Positions 1 through 8,311 of a stretch of 20,032 bases of DNA are shown piece by piece (within the stretch, counting starts at the first letter, position 1; every line of letters starts with the position of its first letter). The DNA is from Firmicutes bacterium UBA1065 (GTDB lineage: Bacteria > Bacillota > Clostridia > Tissierellales > Sedimentibacteraceae). The notes under the pieces were generated by a model. It had not been told where the DNA came from, did no database searches, and saw only the letters and a program-made list of their open reading frames with translations. The position numbers were made by a program, and so were the translations under genes. The stretch lies in contig DCDC01000132.1 in the NCBI GenBank assembly GCA_002316225.1, positions 1 through 20,032 on the forward strand, given 5' to 3'.

Positions 1-1332
1 ATTGATTCCCTAAAAAGAATTACCCCCCAGGTAAGCTCAGTAAGACAGGTATATCCGGGACTTGACTATGTGGCTCCTCCCGGGTCCGACAGGTTAAACC
101 CCATGGCAGCAGACAGGGAAACCTTTATGAGGGAAATAGGCTCAGCAAACAAGGGCATATTTTTATTTGATTTTTTGTATAAGTATATAACCGGTTTCAG
201 CCCTTTTATAGCAAGGGAAATTTGTTATTTGACAAAGCTTAACGAAAGCACCTGTCTGGGTGAGTTAAGCCCTGAAAAAAAGGAAGAAATATGGGTTGCA
301 TTCAATAAGCTGACTAACAAAATAAAGAATAAGGACTTTACATTTAATATTTATTATGATGAAGATAAGGCTTATGGTTTCTACTGCCTTGAGGTGGAAT
401 ATTTGAAAGGCTATGTGAAAAAAAACTTCCCATCTCCCGGTAACCTCCTGGATGAATACTATTATGAATTAGACAATAAAAACAAAATAAACCAAAGGGT
501 TGCAAGCCTCATCAAGAGCATAAACACAAAGATTGCCAGGGACAAAAAGAAGGTTGAAAAGCGAAGAATTGAGCTCCTTAATGCCGAAAACAGGGATAAG
601 TACAGGATTTACGGGGAGCTGATCCTTGCAAACCTCCACAAAACTCCGGAAAACAACAAGCTCATTGCCATTAACTACTACGACCCGGACCAGAAAGAAA
701 TTGCCATACCCCTGGACCCCCAGCTCAGCTTGGCCCAGAACAGCCAAAAGTATTTCAAAAGATACAACAAGCTGAAAAATGCCGCAGAAGAACTTGAAAA
801 ATTAATCGTTGCAGCCTTAAGTGAAATATCCTACCTGGAAAATATTTTGTATTCCATCGAGGAATGCCAAACCACAGAGGATTTGGACGACATTTACAAG
901 GAGCTGGCCGACCAGGGATTAATGAAGAAAAAATCAAAGGTTAACAGGTCCAATAAAACAAAGCCCATCACATGCTTCATATCCTCAGGCGGTCATGAAA
1001 TACTGGTCGGGAAAAACAATCTTCAAAATGATATGATAACATTTAAAATGGCCAGGAATGAAGACTACTGGTTCCATGCCAAAAATATGCCCGGCTCCCA
1101 TGTGGTAATCAGGACCGGTGGCGATGAATTAACCGACGAAGAATTCGTTGAAGCTGCCAGAATTGCGGCCTACTACAGCAAGGGAAAGAATTCTGTAAAG
1201 GTTGAAGTGGATTATACAAAAAAATCAAACATTAAAAAACCCCCCAATGCCAAGCCCGGTTTCGTAATCTACGACACAAATTATTCAATGCTGGTAGAAC
1301 CGGATATCAGGGGGATAAAGATTAAAGAGTAA
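1..1332 (+). CDS. rqcH: RqcH/FbpA family NFACT protein (ribosome quality control), 5' partial
   Basis: The frame is open to the left edge, so the gene is truncated at its 5' end. About 443 codons are visible, against a usual family length of roughly 570-590 aa. The first visible residues (IDSLKRITP, then VSSVRQVYPGLDYVAPP) are the end of the NFACT-N domain, including the characteristic 'RQV-PG--Y--PP' segment. A central charged, coiled-coil-like stretch follows (about nt 490-950). The C-terminal NFACT-R domain (DUF814, about nt 970-1330) carries HEILVGKNN and DYWFHAKNMPGSHV. In this family RqcH binds split 50S subunits carrying peptidyl-tRNA and adds C-terminal alanine tails that mark stalled chains for degradation; the catalytic Asp-Arg pair in NFACT-N would lie upstream of the window. 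A GTG at 70 is an internal codon, not the start. The gene converges with the accessory unit on the minus strand. Older names are fibronectin-binding protein A or Rqc2 homologue. Confidence 0.95.
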   Translation: MDSLKRITPQVSSVRQVYPGLDYVAPPGSDRLNPMAADRETFMREIGSANKGIFLFDFLYKYITGFSPFIAREICYLTKLNESTCLGELSPEKKEEIWVAFNKLTNKIKNKDFTFNIYYDEDKAYGFYCLEVEYLKGYVKKNFPSPGNLLDEYYYELDNKNKINQRVASLIKSINTKIARDKKKVEKRRIELLNAENRDKYRIYGELILANLHKTPENNKLIAINYYDPDQKEIAIPLDPQLSLAQNSQKYFKRYNKLKNAAEELEKLIVAALSEISYLENILYSIEECQTTEDLDDIYKELADQGLMKKKSKVNRSNKTKPITCFISSGGHEILVGKNNLQNDMITFKMARNEDYWFHAKNMPGSHVVIRTGGDELTDEEFVEAARIAAYYSKGKNSVKVEVDYTKKSNIKKPPNAKPGFVIYDTNYSMLVEPDIRGIKIKE

Positions 1333-1334
1333 CA

Positions 1335-1369
1335 ATCGGGACCAGGGGTCCCGATATTCTTATTTTTTT
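1335..1369. terminator. Intrinsic terminator of rqcH, shared by convergent genes
   Basis: A perfect 9-bp stem, ATCGGGACC (1335-1343) with GGTCCCGAT (1347-1355) around a 3-nt loop, starts 3 nt after the rqcH stop codon. A T-rich tract with seven consecutive T ends by 1369. On the minus strand the same hairpin lies just after the stop codon of the HEPN-ATPase gene, but the tract following it there is only moderately T-rich. It is strong for rqcH and probably also serves the convergent gene. Confidence 0.85.
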
Positions 1370-2865
1370 GCTATGGCTGATATTATTTCGCGGCAATAAA
1401 TTTCCGTTTCCATGATTTCCTCTTCCGTTAAGAACTCAGCCGTATTGTGAGCCAATGGATTTCTTGCCTTATGTAATAAATAAAACCTGGCAGCCCATTT
1501 GGAATACTGGTCATTATTAAAATATGGTGCAAATCTTGTCCAATAATGCTGCAGGATGTTTCCTAATTCCATGATTCCTACCACGGTAAGAATATTATCG
1601 CTGGCACGTTCCTTATATTTTTTCTTATTGACAGCCAAATTTATATTTACCTTTTCAAAATCTATAAAGTACTTCTTGTTCTTCTTGTACTCCAGGTTTA
1701 CTCTTTCAAGCTCATCTTTCCATCTCTGGCCAAACATATCGGTTAGTTCTGTTTCAATGATTGACCTCAATTTTTTCTCGGCTTGGGACAGAATCGGCCA
1801 TATTTCTCCTATTTCCGGCTGGGATATATCCATAAGATACTCAACAAAATATTCGGAAATTGTTTCATACTTGAATTCATCCCTCTTATTTTCATCCGAA
1901 TCAAAGAAATCTTTTGACTTGTTGGATATATAGCCTCTTGATTCAAGCTCATCTATATCATATTGCTTTATATTGTATCTGGGTCCAATATATATCTGCA
2001 AAAGCTTGTTATAAAAATCTTCATCCTTTAACAAATCGACTATTCTCTTGAAATAATCCAAAAATTGTTGATTGCAGGCAGAAAGGACCGAATCAAAATC
2101 CTCAACACCCTTCCTGTATGCTATTTCCTGCCCCAGGGCCGATAAGAGGTAGGGAGACCTGCCTGCATAATACAATATTTTTTTCTTTACATCATCGGTC
2201 AGTTTTATTTGAAGGCTTTCAAACTTATTGAAATATTCCTGCAAGTCTTGGTTTGAAAATCCCCGGAGACTTATTTTTTTAAAAACTCCGTCTAAGGTTG
2301 AACCTCCGAATGACCTTGTCTCAATATGAATTAAGCTTCGCCTCGATATAGTTATAAAGGTCATTTTATAATCCGCAGATGAGATTAATTCCCGGAAAAA
2401 TTGAAAATTCGATGAGTCACTACCAAAAACATTTTCTGCAAAATCAAACTCATCAATTACTATAATCAGCTTTAACTTCTTGGATATAAGCTTAAATGCC
2501 TTTTCCAGCTTCCTTCTGAAATTATAGGTATCGTTGGTCACTGCATCTAAAGCGGCATCAAGGGCATTAATTTCCTTAAAGTAGTTGCCTTCAACAAATT
2601 CCAGTTCATCCCTCACCAGGGATAATACATATGTCCAAAACTCGTTAAAATCTGAAAACTTGCTTATAACCGTTTTGATTGTTATTATATTTTTATTATT
2701 GTTAAGCTGTATAACATTACGTATAAGGGAACTCTTGCCAATCCTGGTTATGCCCGTCAACGATATGCTGCCGCTTTTTGAATCATGCTTATAAATTAAA
2801 TCATTGAACAGCTTCAATTGGTCCTTGCGCCCAATAAAGCTTTCACCTTCAACCTCTGCTCCCAC
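1360..2865 (-). CDS. STAND/AAA-type ATPase with C-terminal HEPN-like domain (putative RNase effector)
   Basis: Counted from the GTG at 2865 (501 aa), the N-terminal ATPase begins with an FIGR box (residues 10-13). Walker A is GITRIGKSS (38-46) and Walker B is LIIVIDEF (133-140); an ISRR segment at 173-176 may be sensor-like. A helical region with AGRSPYLLSALGQEI (234-248) is typical of STAND-like ATPases. From about residue 355 the protein is all-helical and ends in a HEPN-like domain with RNPLAH at 468-473, the R-x4-H motif that forms the active site of HEPN RNases; the closest look is to Swt1-type HEPN domains. No signal peptide or membrane segment is seen, so it should be cytoplasmic. It follows the large LSm-TPR-ATPase gene, with the ribosome binding site inside that gene's last codons. 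The true start is probably upstream at an ATT (2883), because the same frame encodes the conserved DNPFIVG segment before the GTG; the GTG is kept here as the conservative start. Function in RNA cleavage or defence is inference. Confidence 0.8.
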   Translation of the reverse strand: MGAEVEGESFIGRKDQLKLFNDLIYKHDSKSGSISLTGITRIGKSSLIRNVIQLNNNKNIITIKTVISKFSDFNEFWTYVLSLVRDELEFVEGNYFKEINALDAALDAVTNDTYNFRRKLEKAFKLISKKLKLIIVIDEFDFAENVFGSDSSNFQFFRELISSADYKMTFITISRRSLIHIETRSFGGSTLDGVFKKISLRGFSNQDLQEYFNKFESLQIKLTDDVKKKILYYAGRSPYLLSALGQEIAYRKGVEDFDSVLSACNQQFLDYFKRIVDLLKDEDFYNKLLQIYIGPRYNIKQYDIDELESRGYISNKSKDFFDSDENKRDEFKYETISEYFVEYLMDISQPEIGEIWPILSQAEKKLRSIIETELTDMFGQRWKDELERVNLEYKKNKKYFIDFEKVNINLAVNKKKYKERASDNILTVVGIMELGNILQHYWTRFAPYFNNDQYSKWAARFYLLHKARNPLAHNTAEFLTEEEIMETEIYCREIISAIAKK

Positions 2866-2880
2866 AATGAAAGGATTATC

Positions 2881-2897
2881 AATTAATTGCTACCTCC
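2881..2897 (-). promoter_or_regulatory. Shine-Dalgarno and probable ATT start coupling the two accessory genes
   Basis: On the minus strand GGAGGT (2897-2892) lies within the last codons of the large gene (Tyr-Gly-Gly-Ser-Asn-stop). Eight bases further is ATT at 2883-2881, which shares one base with that gene's TAA stop and is in frame with the HEPN-ATPase. The only standard start in frame nearby, GTG at 2865, is 26 nt from this site. A TTG at 2882 is out of frame. The arrangement mimics a TAATG coupled junction but with ATT in place of ATG. Confidence 0.5.
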
Positions 2898-5800
2898 GTA
2901 TTTTTTTATCAGCCAATCCTTGTACAAGCCTACCTTGATCTTATACTTGTTTTCTTTTTGCTCCAATACATCCCTGTCACATAAAAGCTGGAGTAACATA
3001 TCAACCCTCTCTTCAGGCAGATCACATGTAATATCGCCTCTCAGGCAAAAATCATCCTTCTGTGACATTTGTGCGATTTTCCTAAGTATTTTAATATTGT
3101 CTTCCTTTTTCGTCTTATCTTCAATATCTCCTTCGTCATTGAACAAGGCATCAAATTCTGATTCCGACAACCTCCCGTTATCCTGAAGAAGTATGTTGTT
3201 GATAACATTCTTGATGTCAGCCTCAACTATATAGGGGGATTTTTTGTCATTCAGGTAATTTACAAGGGCACTGCAGATTTTTACCGTATAAAAAGCACTT
3301 CCGGCCGTTGCCTGCCAAATTCTTTCAAAGGCTTTTTCATCCTTGTACCTGGATTCTCTTTCCCCGTTTTCATGAACTATTTGAATGGGGACTTCGCATA
3401 ATTCCTTGGTGCTTTCACGGGATAAATAGGTAACCCGCTCTTTTTTTACCGTGCCGAAGGGATTGGCAAAGTCATTTATAAACTTTTCCATATAGTCTTG
3501 TCCGACTAAAATTCCGACAAACTCCAAATCCTGTATCATGGCCTTCCATAGCTGCATGAAGGTATAATCCAATTTCCCCTTCTTTATTTCACCGTAAACA
3601 TAGGTAAATTCATCAATCAATATCACTATATTGTAGTCCTTGTTAATGACTCTTTTATTGAAATTTTCAAAGAAACGGATGAACAAGCTGGGACCTATTT
3701 CACCGGTCAATTCGTCAATAGTCGGGAAAGATAGATTGCATGCTTCCATTTTTGCCAAAAGCTCAGGAAAATGATCTTCCAGTTTTTCCTGTATCAATGT
3801 CAGTATCCTGTGCCTGAAGCTGGTAATTACCGATTTGCTGTCGTTGCCGCTGAGAATGTTTTGAATGTTGCCCAATTTTATCACTATTGAATTCTTATAA
3901 GCAGACTTAATCCTGTTTTCCAGGTGGTATAAAACAGAAGATTTGCCTGCCCTTTTTTGACCGAATAAGGCTATGCATTTTGACCTAAGCAGGGTGTTAT
4001 CCTTGTTTCTAAGAGTATTAACAATTCCGGCTATAAATTCATCCCTGCCGAAAAACATATTTTCATCTCTTACTTCCCCGCTTGTATCTATGGCACTGTA
4101 GGGATTGTTTATTTCTATAAAGTCTGCTTCCTTAAATAAATTAATTGAAAAATCCTCGCTCCAGCAAGCCTCAATGGTATCATCGGGGGATACCAAATAC
4201 TTGTATTTTATGGTCAGATTAAACTGGAAGGCCTTCCTGCTTATCTGGTCAGCTGTCGGCTTAACGGCAATAATTAAAGTTTCATCATTTCCCCCCTTGA
4301 TATAATCCTTGTTGATATCCCTCATTATACAAGCGGCGTGACTTGTTGAGCTGATTTCTATCTCCCTTACTGTCTGACAATACAATTTATTTTTTAAAAC
4401 AAACCTTAACTCGCATTCCCTGTTGTTCAAAAACGTGTTACTGTTTATGATTTCCACGGATAATTCAGGCTTGTAGGCCACAAACAATTCATTGAGCTTC
4501 TTTTCTGCCACATTGCATATTTCAGGCAACACTTGTCTGACGGTATCAAAGGCAAAGGGAGTTGGCGATTCAAATATATCTTTTTCTAAGCTTCTGCCTT
4601 TCCTTATTATATCTCTCAGAGCCGTTTCCCTGTTATCAAAGTCCTTATCCGAGACAAAACGACTTGCAATGTTTAACAGACCTATTACTTCCTTCATCCG
4701 CTCGTTATCTTTTGCCAAAAGGATATTGTATCTTAAATATTCCTCTATTTTTTCAATATGGTGTTCCAGCCAGAATGTGGAAAATTCAATCTTATCGATT
4801 TCTTTCACCGCTTGTTTGAAATCCTGCAGTTTCTGCTTAAACCAAAATATATATTTAATCCAAAGGTCTTCAAGATTCTTGGAATTTATATTTTCAAAAC
4901 TGTCAATTCCCAAAGCCGTTTCAAAAACCTCAGTTATTGAAGATATTAATTCCTGGTTCTTTGATTCGCATATCTGCTGGCATATTTGACTTATTAAATT
5001 ATTCTTTTTAATAAAGAGCATGGTACATGCATTTACAAAGTTTACCCCGCTTTCATTTAACCGGTACCTGGAAAAATAGCTTAAGGGGGTTGTGGGGTTA
5101 AGGTTTACGCCTGATTTTGTCACACCGATGGGAATATCTTTCCTCTCAACGAAAAATGATACTATATACCTGACATAAGCATTGATATAAAGCTGCTGAT
5201 TCAATTGTTCAATCTCTGCACTGGATTCCAGGTATAAATATCTTGCTGCATCAAGAGGAACTTCCTCGGTTTTAACCGACAGGTCTCCTTCAGCAACCAA
5301 GCTCCTTATCATATATTCAAATCGAACTTTTTTATTAAATAAACGATCTTTTTCCGTGTCCTTAGACATATATTGGTCGATTATTTTAGCAATTGCAAGG
5401 CAGGTATTTCTGTAATCCTTAGGTCTTTGCGTATTTAAGGTATTTAAACTGTCTTCCAGTTTCCTGATTTTGCTTCTTGCAACCGAAATGCTCCCCTTTA
5501 ATTTCTCATCCTCCAAATCATTGACATGGGTAAAGACAACAGATAATTTAAAATTACTCAACCTGTTCTGCATAATATCATCCAGCTCAAAATCATAGTA
5601 ATACAAGTTGTTGTCATCAGCATCCGGCTGCTGGTCCAATTCCAAATTATTAAGAAAATAGGTTCCCTGCAGAATACCGGTGGCTATTTGATCCGAAGGA
5701 TTATGGGATATGATTTCTGAAGCTATTTTTTTGGCTTCTTGTTCATTATTTTGATTCAAATAGCAAACTGCTAATCTCCTCTTAATATTCAATTCAATGG

Positions 5801-7583
5801 AAGCATAAGACCCGGCATAATCGTCTTTAATCCCTAACAATACCTTGTTTTTATTCTTTACGGATATCCATTCCTGGTACGTTTCAATGGCCTTTTCATA
5901 GTCCAGGCAGCCCTTGTTTGAATCTGACAGTATATCCGCCTTTAAATTCAAATAATGGAGTTTCCTGTTTACGGCATCGGTGTTTTGAATTACTAAATTA
6001 TAGTACTTTAACAGTTTTTCATAGTCCTTTGCCTTCTCATATATTCGAATATATTGCAGGAATACTCTCTCCTCTTCAAAATACTTTTTATGTCTTTCTA
6101 CCAGTCTCAAGGCCTTTTTTATGGAATCGGGATCTTGATTTGCAATAGACAAATAAAAAGTAATTAAATCGCCCACATGCTTCTCATTGTTAGGATTCCT
6201 GTTAACCAGGGACAAGAGAATACTTTCCTTTTTTTCTGGATCCGCAAAATTTTCTTGCTCAGCCCTGCTTGTATTTGTTTTGGGCGCAAAAGATTCATAT
6301 GATTTGCGAACCTCTTGCGGAATGGGATTTTTAGGTTTTACATTAACAGCTACAATCTTTCCTCCCGGTAATCTGCTTGTCTCAAAGAACACCTCTAATC
6401 CGGATATATCATAGTCGGTACTGAGCTTTCCTGCCAATGCTTTATCACTCACCCTGCTGAGCAGGAAGCTATATGCATTCCTTCCTGAATAAATGATGCC
6501 CATTTCTTTATTGGGAGTATAAGAATTAATATAACCTTCCCTTGTTGTCCCGGTAAAATTTTGCCTGGGCGTGACTTGTTTTTCAGCCATGGACCTGCCA
6601 CCGGGTACACCCGGTGAAACCTTGCCGTAAACTCCGTCTGTATCTTTATTCTTATTTATTTCTTTTTTTATAAAATCAACCAGGGGATTTTCTTTCCTGA
6701 AAATAGTGTTTTCTGCCACTTGATTAATAAGAGACAGCAAATTATCTTTTGAATAGTATGTATGAGTATCAGGCCAATTCAGGCTGATTTTGGAAAGGGA
6801 TGAAAAGTAAACAAAAGCATCCGTGAAAAGCTTTATAGTTTCACTCTTTAAATTATCTTCATTCTTGTTAAAACATTCATACAAAACAGAAATATCTTTT
6901 ATTTTCTCGGTGCTTACGACCATGAGCTTAAAGATATCAATTATTTCGAAAATGTTTTCGGCAGTTAAGCAGGACATTGCCGATGCCAGCCTGGCTCCTT
7001 CATCATTATTGGATTTTTGATACATGACAATGGAAGCTAAGTATTTTTTTGCCTTATAATAATAATCCGCCGCTTCTTTAAAATTCCCGCAAACAAAGTA
7101 TGCTTCACCTAAAGCATAGTTATAGAAGTCGAGGTTTCTAATTTCCTGGAGATGCCTGATTGATGCAATTACTCTGTCCATTCTTCCGAATTTGGGGTCT
7201 GTTTCCTTTAACCTTACGGCATATAAAAAAGAATTCTCGATACTTAAAAATACATCTGGTAAACTGTACTTGACCAATTTTCGTTCTCTGCTGAAATCAG
7301 CAGCCGAAAATTCATATTCAATATTAATGGCGGAGAAAAAGTCCAGGGAAGCTTTTATGTTTTCTTGGAAGGGGGAATCATTTTTGATACTGCTTTCAAT
7401 GATTTCATAATCGGCAATACCGTTAAAGTTTATGGGTTTTGGTCGTCCATTGATTGAAATCAGCACTAAATTGTCATCATATGAAATTACGTTACCTGTA
7501 TGTACTGCTCCGCTGTTTAAAGTAATCTTAACCTCATCATTTAGTTTCACTTCATTTTTAAAATATACACCAATACTCATCAT
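2883..7583 (-). CDS. Giant LSm-like/TPR/cold-shock-like/beta-sandwich protein with C-terminal STAND ATPase
   Basis: About 1566 aa, no family name recognised. Residues 1-65 look like an LSm/SH3-like barrel (TLNSG--HTGNVISYDDNLVLI). TPR-like helices follow, clearest at 152-185. A Gly/Pro/Thr-rich linker (about 312-347) leads to a cold-shock/OB-like segment at about 348-416 (GYINSY-----MGII through V-FE to GGKIVAVNV). More TPR-like pairs cover about 450-640, then a long helical region without recognised motifs. A beta-rich CARDB/Ig-like stretch lies at about 1038-1150. The C-terminal ATPase starts with NPYSAID and FFGRDEF (1160-1183) and has Walker A GQKRAGKSS (1208-1216), Walker B IVILIDEF (1319-1326) and AGSAFYTVKIC (1427-1437). 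It ends in a winged-helix-like domain (about 1495-1560). No signal peptide or membrane segment. Two ATGs are adjacent; the second (7580) is 6 nt from AAGGAG and is the likelier start. It is the first gene of the accessory unit. RNA sensing is inferred from the folds only. Confidence 0.8.
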   Translation of the reverse strand: MMSIGVYFKNEVKLNDEVKITLNSGAVHTGNVISYDDNLVLISINGRPKPINFNGIADYEIIESSIKNDSPFQENIKASLDFFSAINIEYEFSAADFSRERKLVKYSLPDVFLSIENSFLYAVRLKETDPKFGRMDRVIASIRHLQEIRNLDFYNYALGEAYFVCGNFKEAADYYYKAKKYLASIVMYQKSNNDEGARLASAMSCLTAENIFEIIDIFKLMVVSTEKIKDISVLYECFNKNEDNLKSETIKLFTDAFVYFSSLSKISLNWPDTHTYYSKDNLLSLINQVAENTIFRKENPLVDFIKKEINKNKDTDGVYGKVSPGVPGGRSMAEKQVTPRQNFTGTTREGYINSYTPNKEMGIIYSGRNAYSFLLSRVSDKALAGKLSTDYDISGLEVFFETSRLPGGKIVAVNVKPKNPIPQEVRKSYESFAPKTNTSRAEQENFADPEKKESILLSLVNRNPNNEKHVGDLITFYLSIANQDPDSIKKALRLVERHKKYFEEERVFLQYIRIYEKAKDYEKLLKYYNLVIQNTDAVNRKLHYLNLKADILSDSNKGCLDYEKAIETYQEWISVKNKNKVLLGIKDDYAGSYASIELNIKRRLAVCYLNQNNEQEAKKIASEIISHNPSDQIATGILQGTYFLNNLELDQQPDADDNNLYYYDFELDDIMQNRLSNFKLSVVFTHVNDLEDEKLKGSISVARSKIRKLEDSLNTLNTQRPKDYRNTCLAIAKIIDQYMSKDTEKDRLFNKKVRFEYMIRSLVAEGDLSVKTEEVPLDAARYLYLESSAEIEQLNQQLYINAYVRYIVSFFVERKDIPIGVTKSGVNLNPTTPLSYFSRYRLNESGVNFVNACTMLFIKKNNLISQICQQICESKNQELISSITEVFETALGIDSFENINSKNLEDLWIKYIFWFKQKLQDFKQAVKEIDKIEFSTFWLEHHIEKIEEYLRYNILLAKDNERMKEVIGLLNIASRFVSDKDFDNRETALRDIIRKGRSLEKDIFESPTPFAFDTVRQVLPEICNVAEKKLNELFVAYKPELSVEIINSNTFLNNRECELRFVLKNKLYCQTVREIEISSTSHAACIMRDINKDYIKGGNDETLIIAVKPTADQISRKAFQFNLTIKYKYLVSPDDTIEACWSEDFSINLFKEADFIEINNPYSAIDTSGEVRDENMFFGRDEFIAGIVNTLRNKDNTLLRSKCIALFGQKRAGKSSVLYHLENRIKSAYKNSIVIKLGNIQNILSGNDSKSVITSFRHRILTLIQEKLEDHFPELLAKMEACNLSFPTIDELTGEIGPSLFIRFFENFNKRVINKDYNIVILIDEFTYVYGEIKKGKLDYTFMQLWKAMIQDLEFVGILVGQDYMEKFINDFANPFGTVKKERVTYLSRESTKELCEVPIQIVHENGERESRYKDEKAFERIWQATAGSAFYTVKICSALVNYLNDKKSPYIVEADIKNVINNILLQDNGRLSESEFDALFNDEGDIEDKTKKEDNIKILRKIAQMSQKDDFCLRGDITCDLPEERVDMLLQLLCDRDVLEQKENKYKIKVGLYKDWLIKKYGGSN

Positions 7584-7649
7584 CTACTCCTTTTGGTTGC
7601 TAATTATTTATTGCTGTATTCAAATGAGCAATTGACAGACAATAAAGAA

Positions 7650-7678
7650 ATTTTATCATTTTTCGACAAAATAATCAA
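7650..7678 (-). promoter_or_regulatory. Predicted sigma-A promoter of the accessory two-gene unit
   Basis: On the minus strand a -35 TTGATT (7678-7673) and a -10 TAAAAT (7655-7650) are separated by 17 nt. The start codon lies about 65 nt downstream. The site sits between the pyrR terminator and the large gene, so the unit appears to have its own transcription. The region is very AT-rich, so a chance match is possible. Confidence 0.45.
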
Positions 7679-7695
7679 TTTAAATTTTGCCCAAT

Positions 7696-7723
7696 AAAAA
7701 AAAGAGATGAAATAATCCATCTC
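7696..7723 (-). terminator. Intrinsic terminator after pyrR
   Basis: On the minus strand GAGATG (7723-7718) pairs with CATCTC (7709-7704) around an 8-nt loop and is followed directly by eight T (7703-7696). It begins about 22 nt after the pyrR stop. The stem is short, so strength is uncertain. It closes the operon that begins at the 13498-13527 promoter. Confidence 0.7.
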
Positions 7724-7745
7724 AGATCTTTTTTATTTTATTCGT

Positions 7746-8276
7746 TTATTCGGTTATTACCACCTGGTTTATATTATCCGTTTCTATAAGCTGGACGCTT
7801 ATCCTTTCGCTTCTTGAGGTTGGTACATTTTTTCCGATGAAGTCCGCCCTGATGGGCAATTCCCTGTGTCCCCTGTCTATCAATACGGCCAGTTCAACAT
7901 TTTTGGGTCTTCCCTGGTCCACGATGGCATCTAAGGCTGCCCTGACGGTCCTTCCCGTGTATAAAACATCGTCAACCAAAATAACCGTTTTGTCCTTAAT
8001 GTTATAGTCAAAGTTTTGAACGGCCAAGGGGGCCCTGTCGTCCTTTTCAAGATCATCCCTGTAATAGGTTATATCCAAAGGGAAGACCGGTACCTTGGAG
8101 CCTTCTATCTCTTCGATTTTTTTAACTAATCTGAGAGCCAGGGGCCAGCCTCTCGTCTTTATACCAACCATTACTATGTTTTCCACGCCTTTATTTCTTT
8201 CTATAATTTCATGGGCAATCCTGACTATAGCCCTTTCGATGGCCTTTTCATCCATTATATTAGCCTTTATTTTCAT
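7746..8276 (-). CDS. pyrR: PyrR bifunctional pyrimidine regulator / uracil phosphoribosyltransferase
   Basis: 176 aa, the normal family length. The PRPP-binding loop VILVDDVLYTGRT (98-110) is intact, and VGIKTRG (37-43) and LIDRGHRELPIRADFIGK (132-149) are PyrR hallmarks. PyrR binds UMP/UTP and then pyr-operon leader RNA to promote attenuation, and has weak uracil phosphoribosyltransferase activity. The start is ATG at 8276 with AGGAGG five bases upstream. No pyrimidine biosynthesis gene is nearby, so it would act in trans on pyr transcripts encoded elsewhere. It is the last gene of the division/envelope operon, separated from rluD by a repeat cluster and closed by its own terminator. Confidence 0.95.
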   Translation of the reverse strand: MKIKANIMDEKAIERAIVRIAHEIIERNKGVENIVMVGIKTRGWPLALRLVKKIEEIEGSKVPVFPLDITYYRDDLEKDDRAPLAVQNFDYNIKDKTVILVDDVLYTGRTVRAALDAIVDQGRPKNVELAVLIDRGHRELPIRADFIGKNVPTSRSERISVQLIETDNINQVVITE

Positions 8277-8311
8277 ACTACCCTCCTGTTTGAACTGTAT
8301 CCTTATACTTT

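Noticed and set aside
1556..1933. Plus-strand frame that could be an antitoxin opposite the HEPN gene
   Set aside because: No ribosome binding site, no antitoxin-like motif, and lies fully antisense to the ATPase coding region.
2872..2882. TTG at 2882 as start of the HEPN-ATPase gene
   Set aside because: It is one base out of frame with the ATPase; it would need an indel or frameshift, which I cannot show.
4492..4989. Open frame of about 165 codons on the plus strand
   Set aside because: Antisense to the large ATPase gene, no ribosome binding site or recognisable domain; a shadow frame.
1333..7745. Transposon or phage-type ends around the accessory pair
   Set aside because: No matching direct or inverted repeats, integrase or tRNA site could be found at either border by eye.
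8277..8311. Separate promoter or PyrR-binding attenuator directly upstream of pyrR
   Set aside because: A TATAAG-like -10 exists, but no -35 at proper spacing and no terminator/antiterminator pair was seen.
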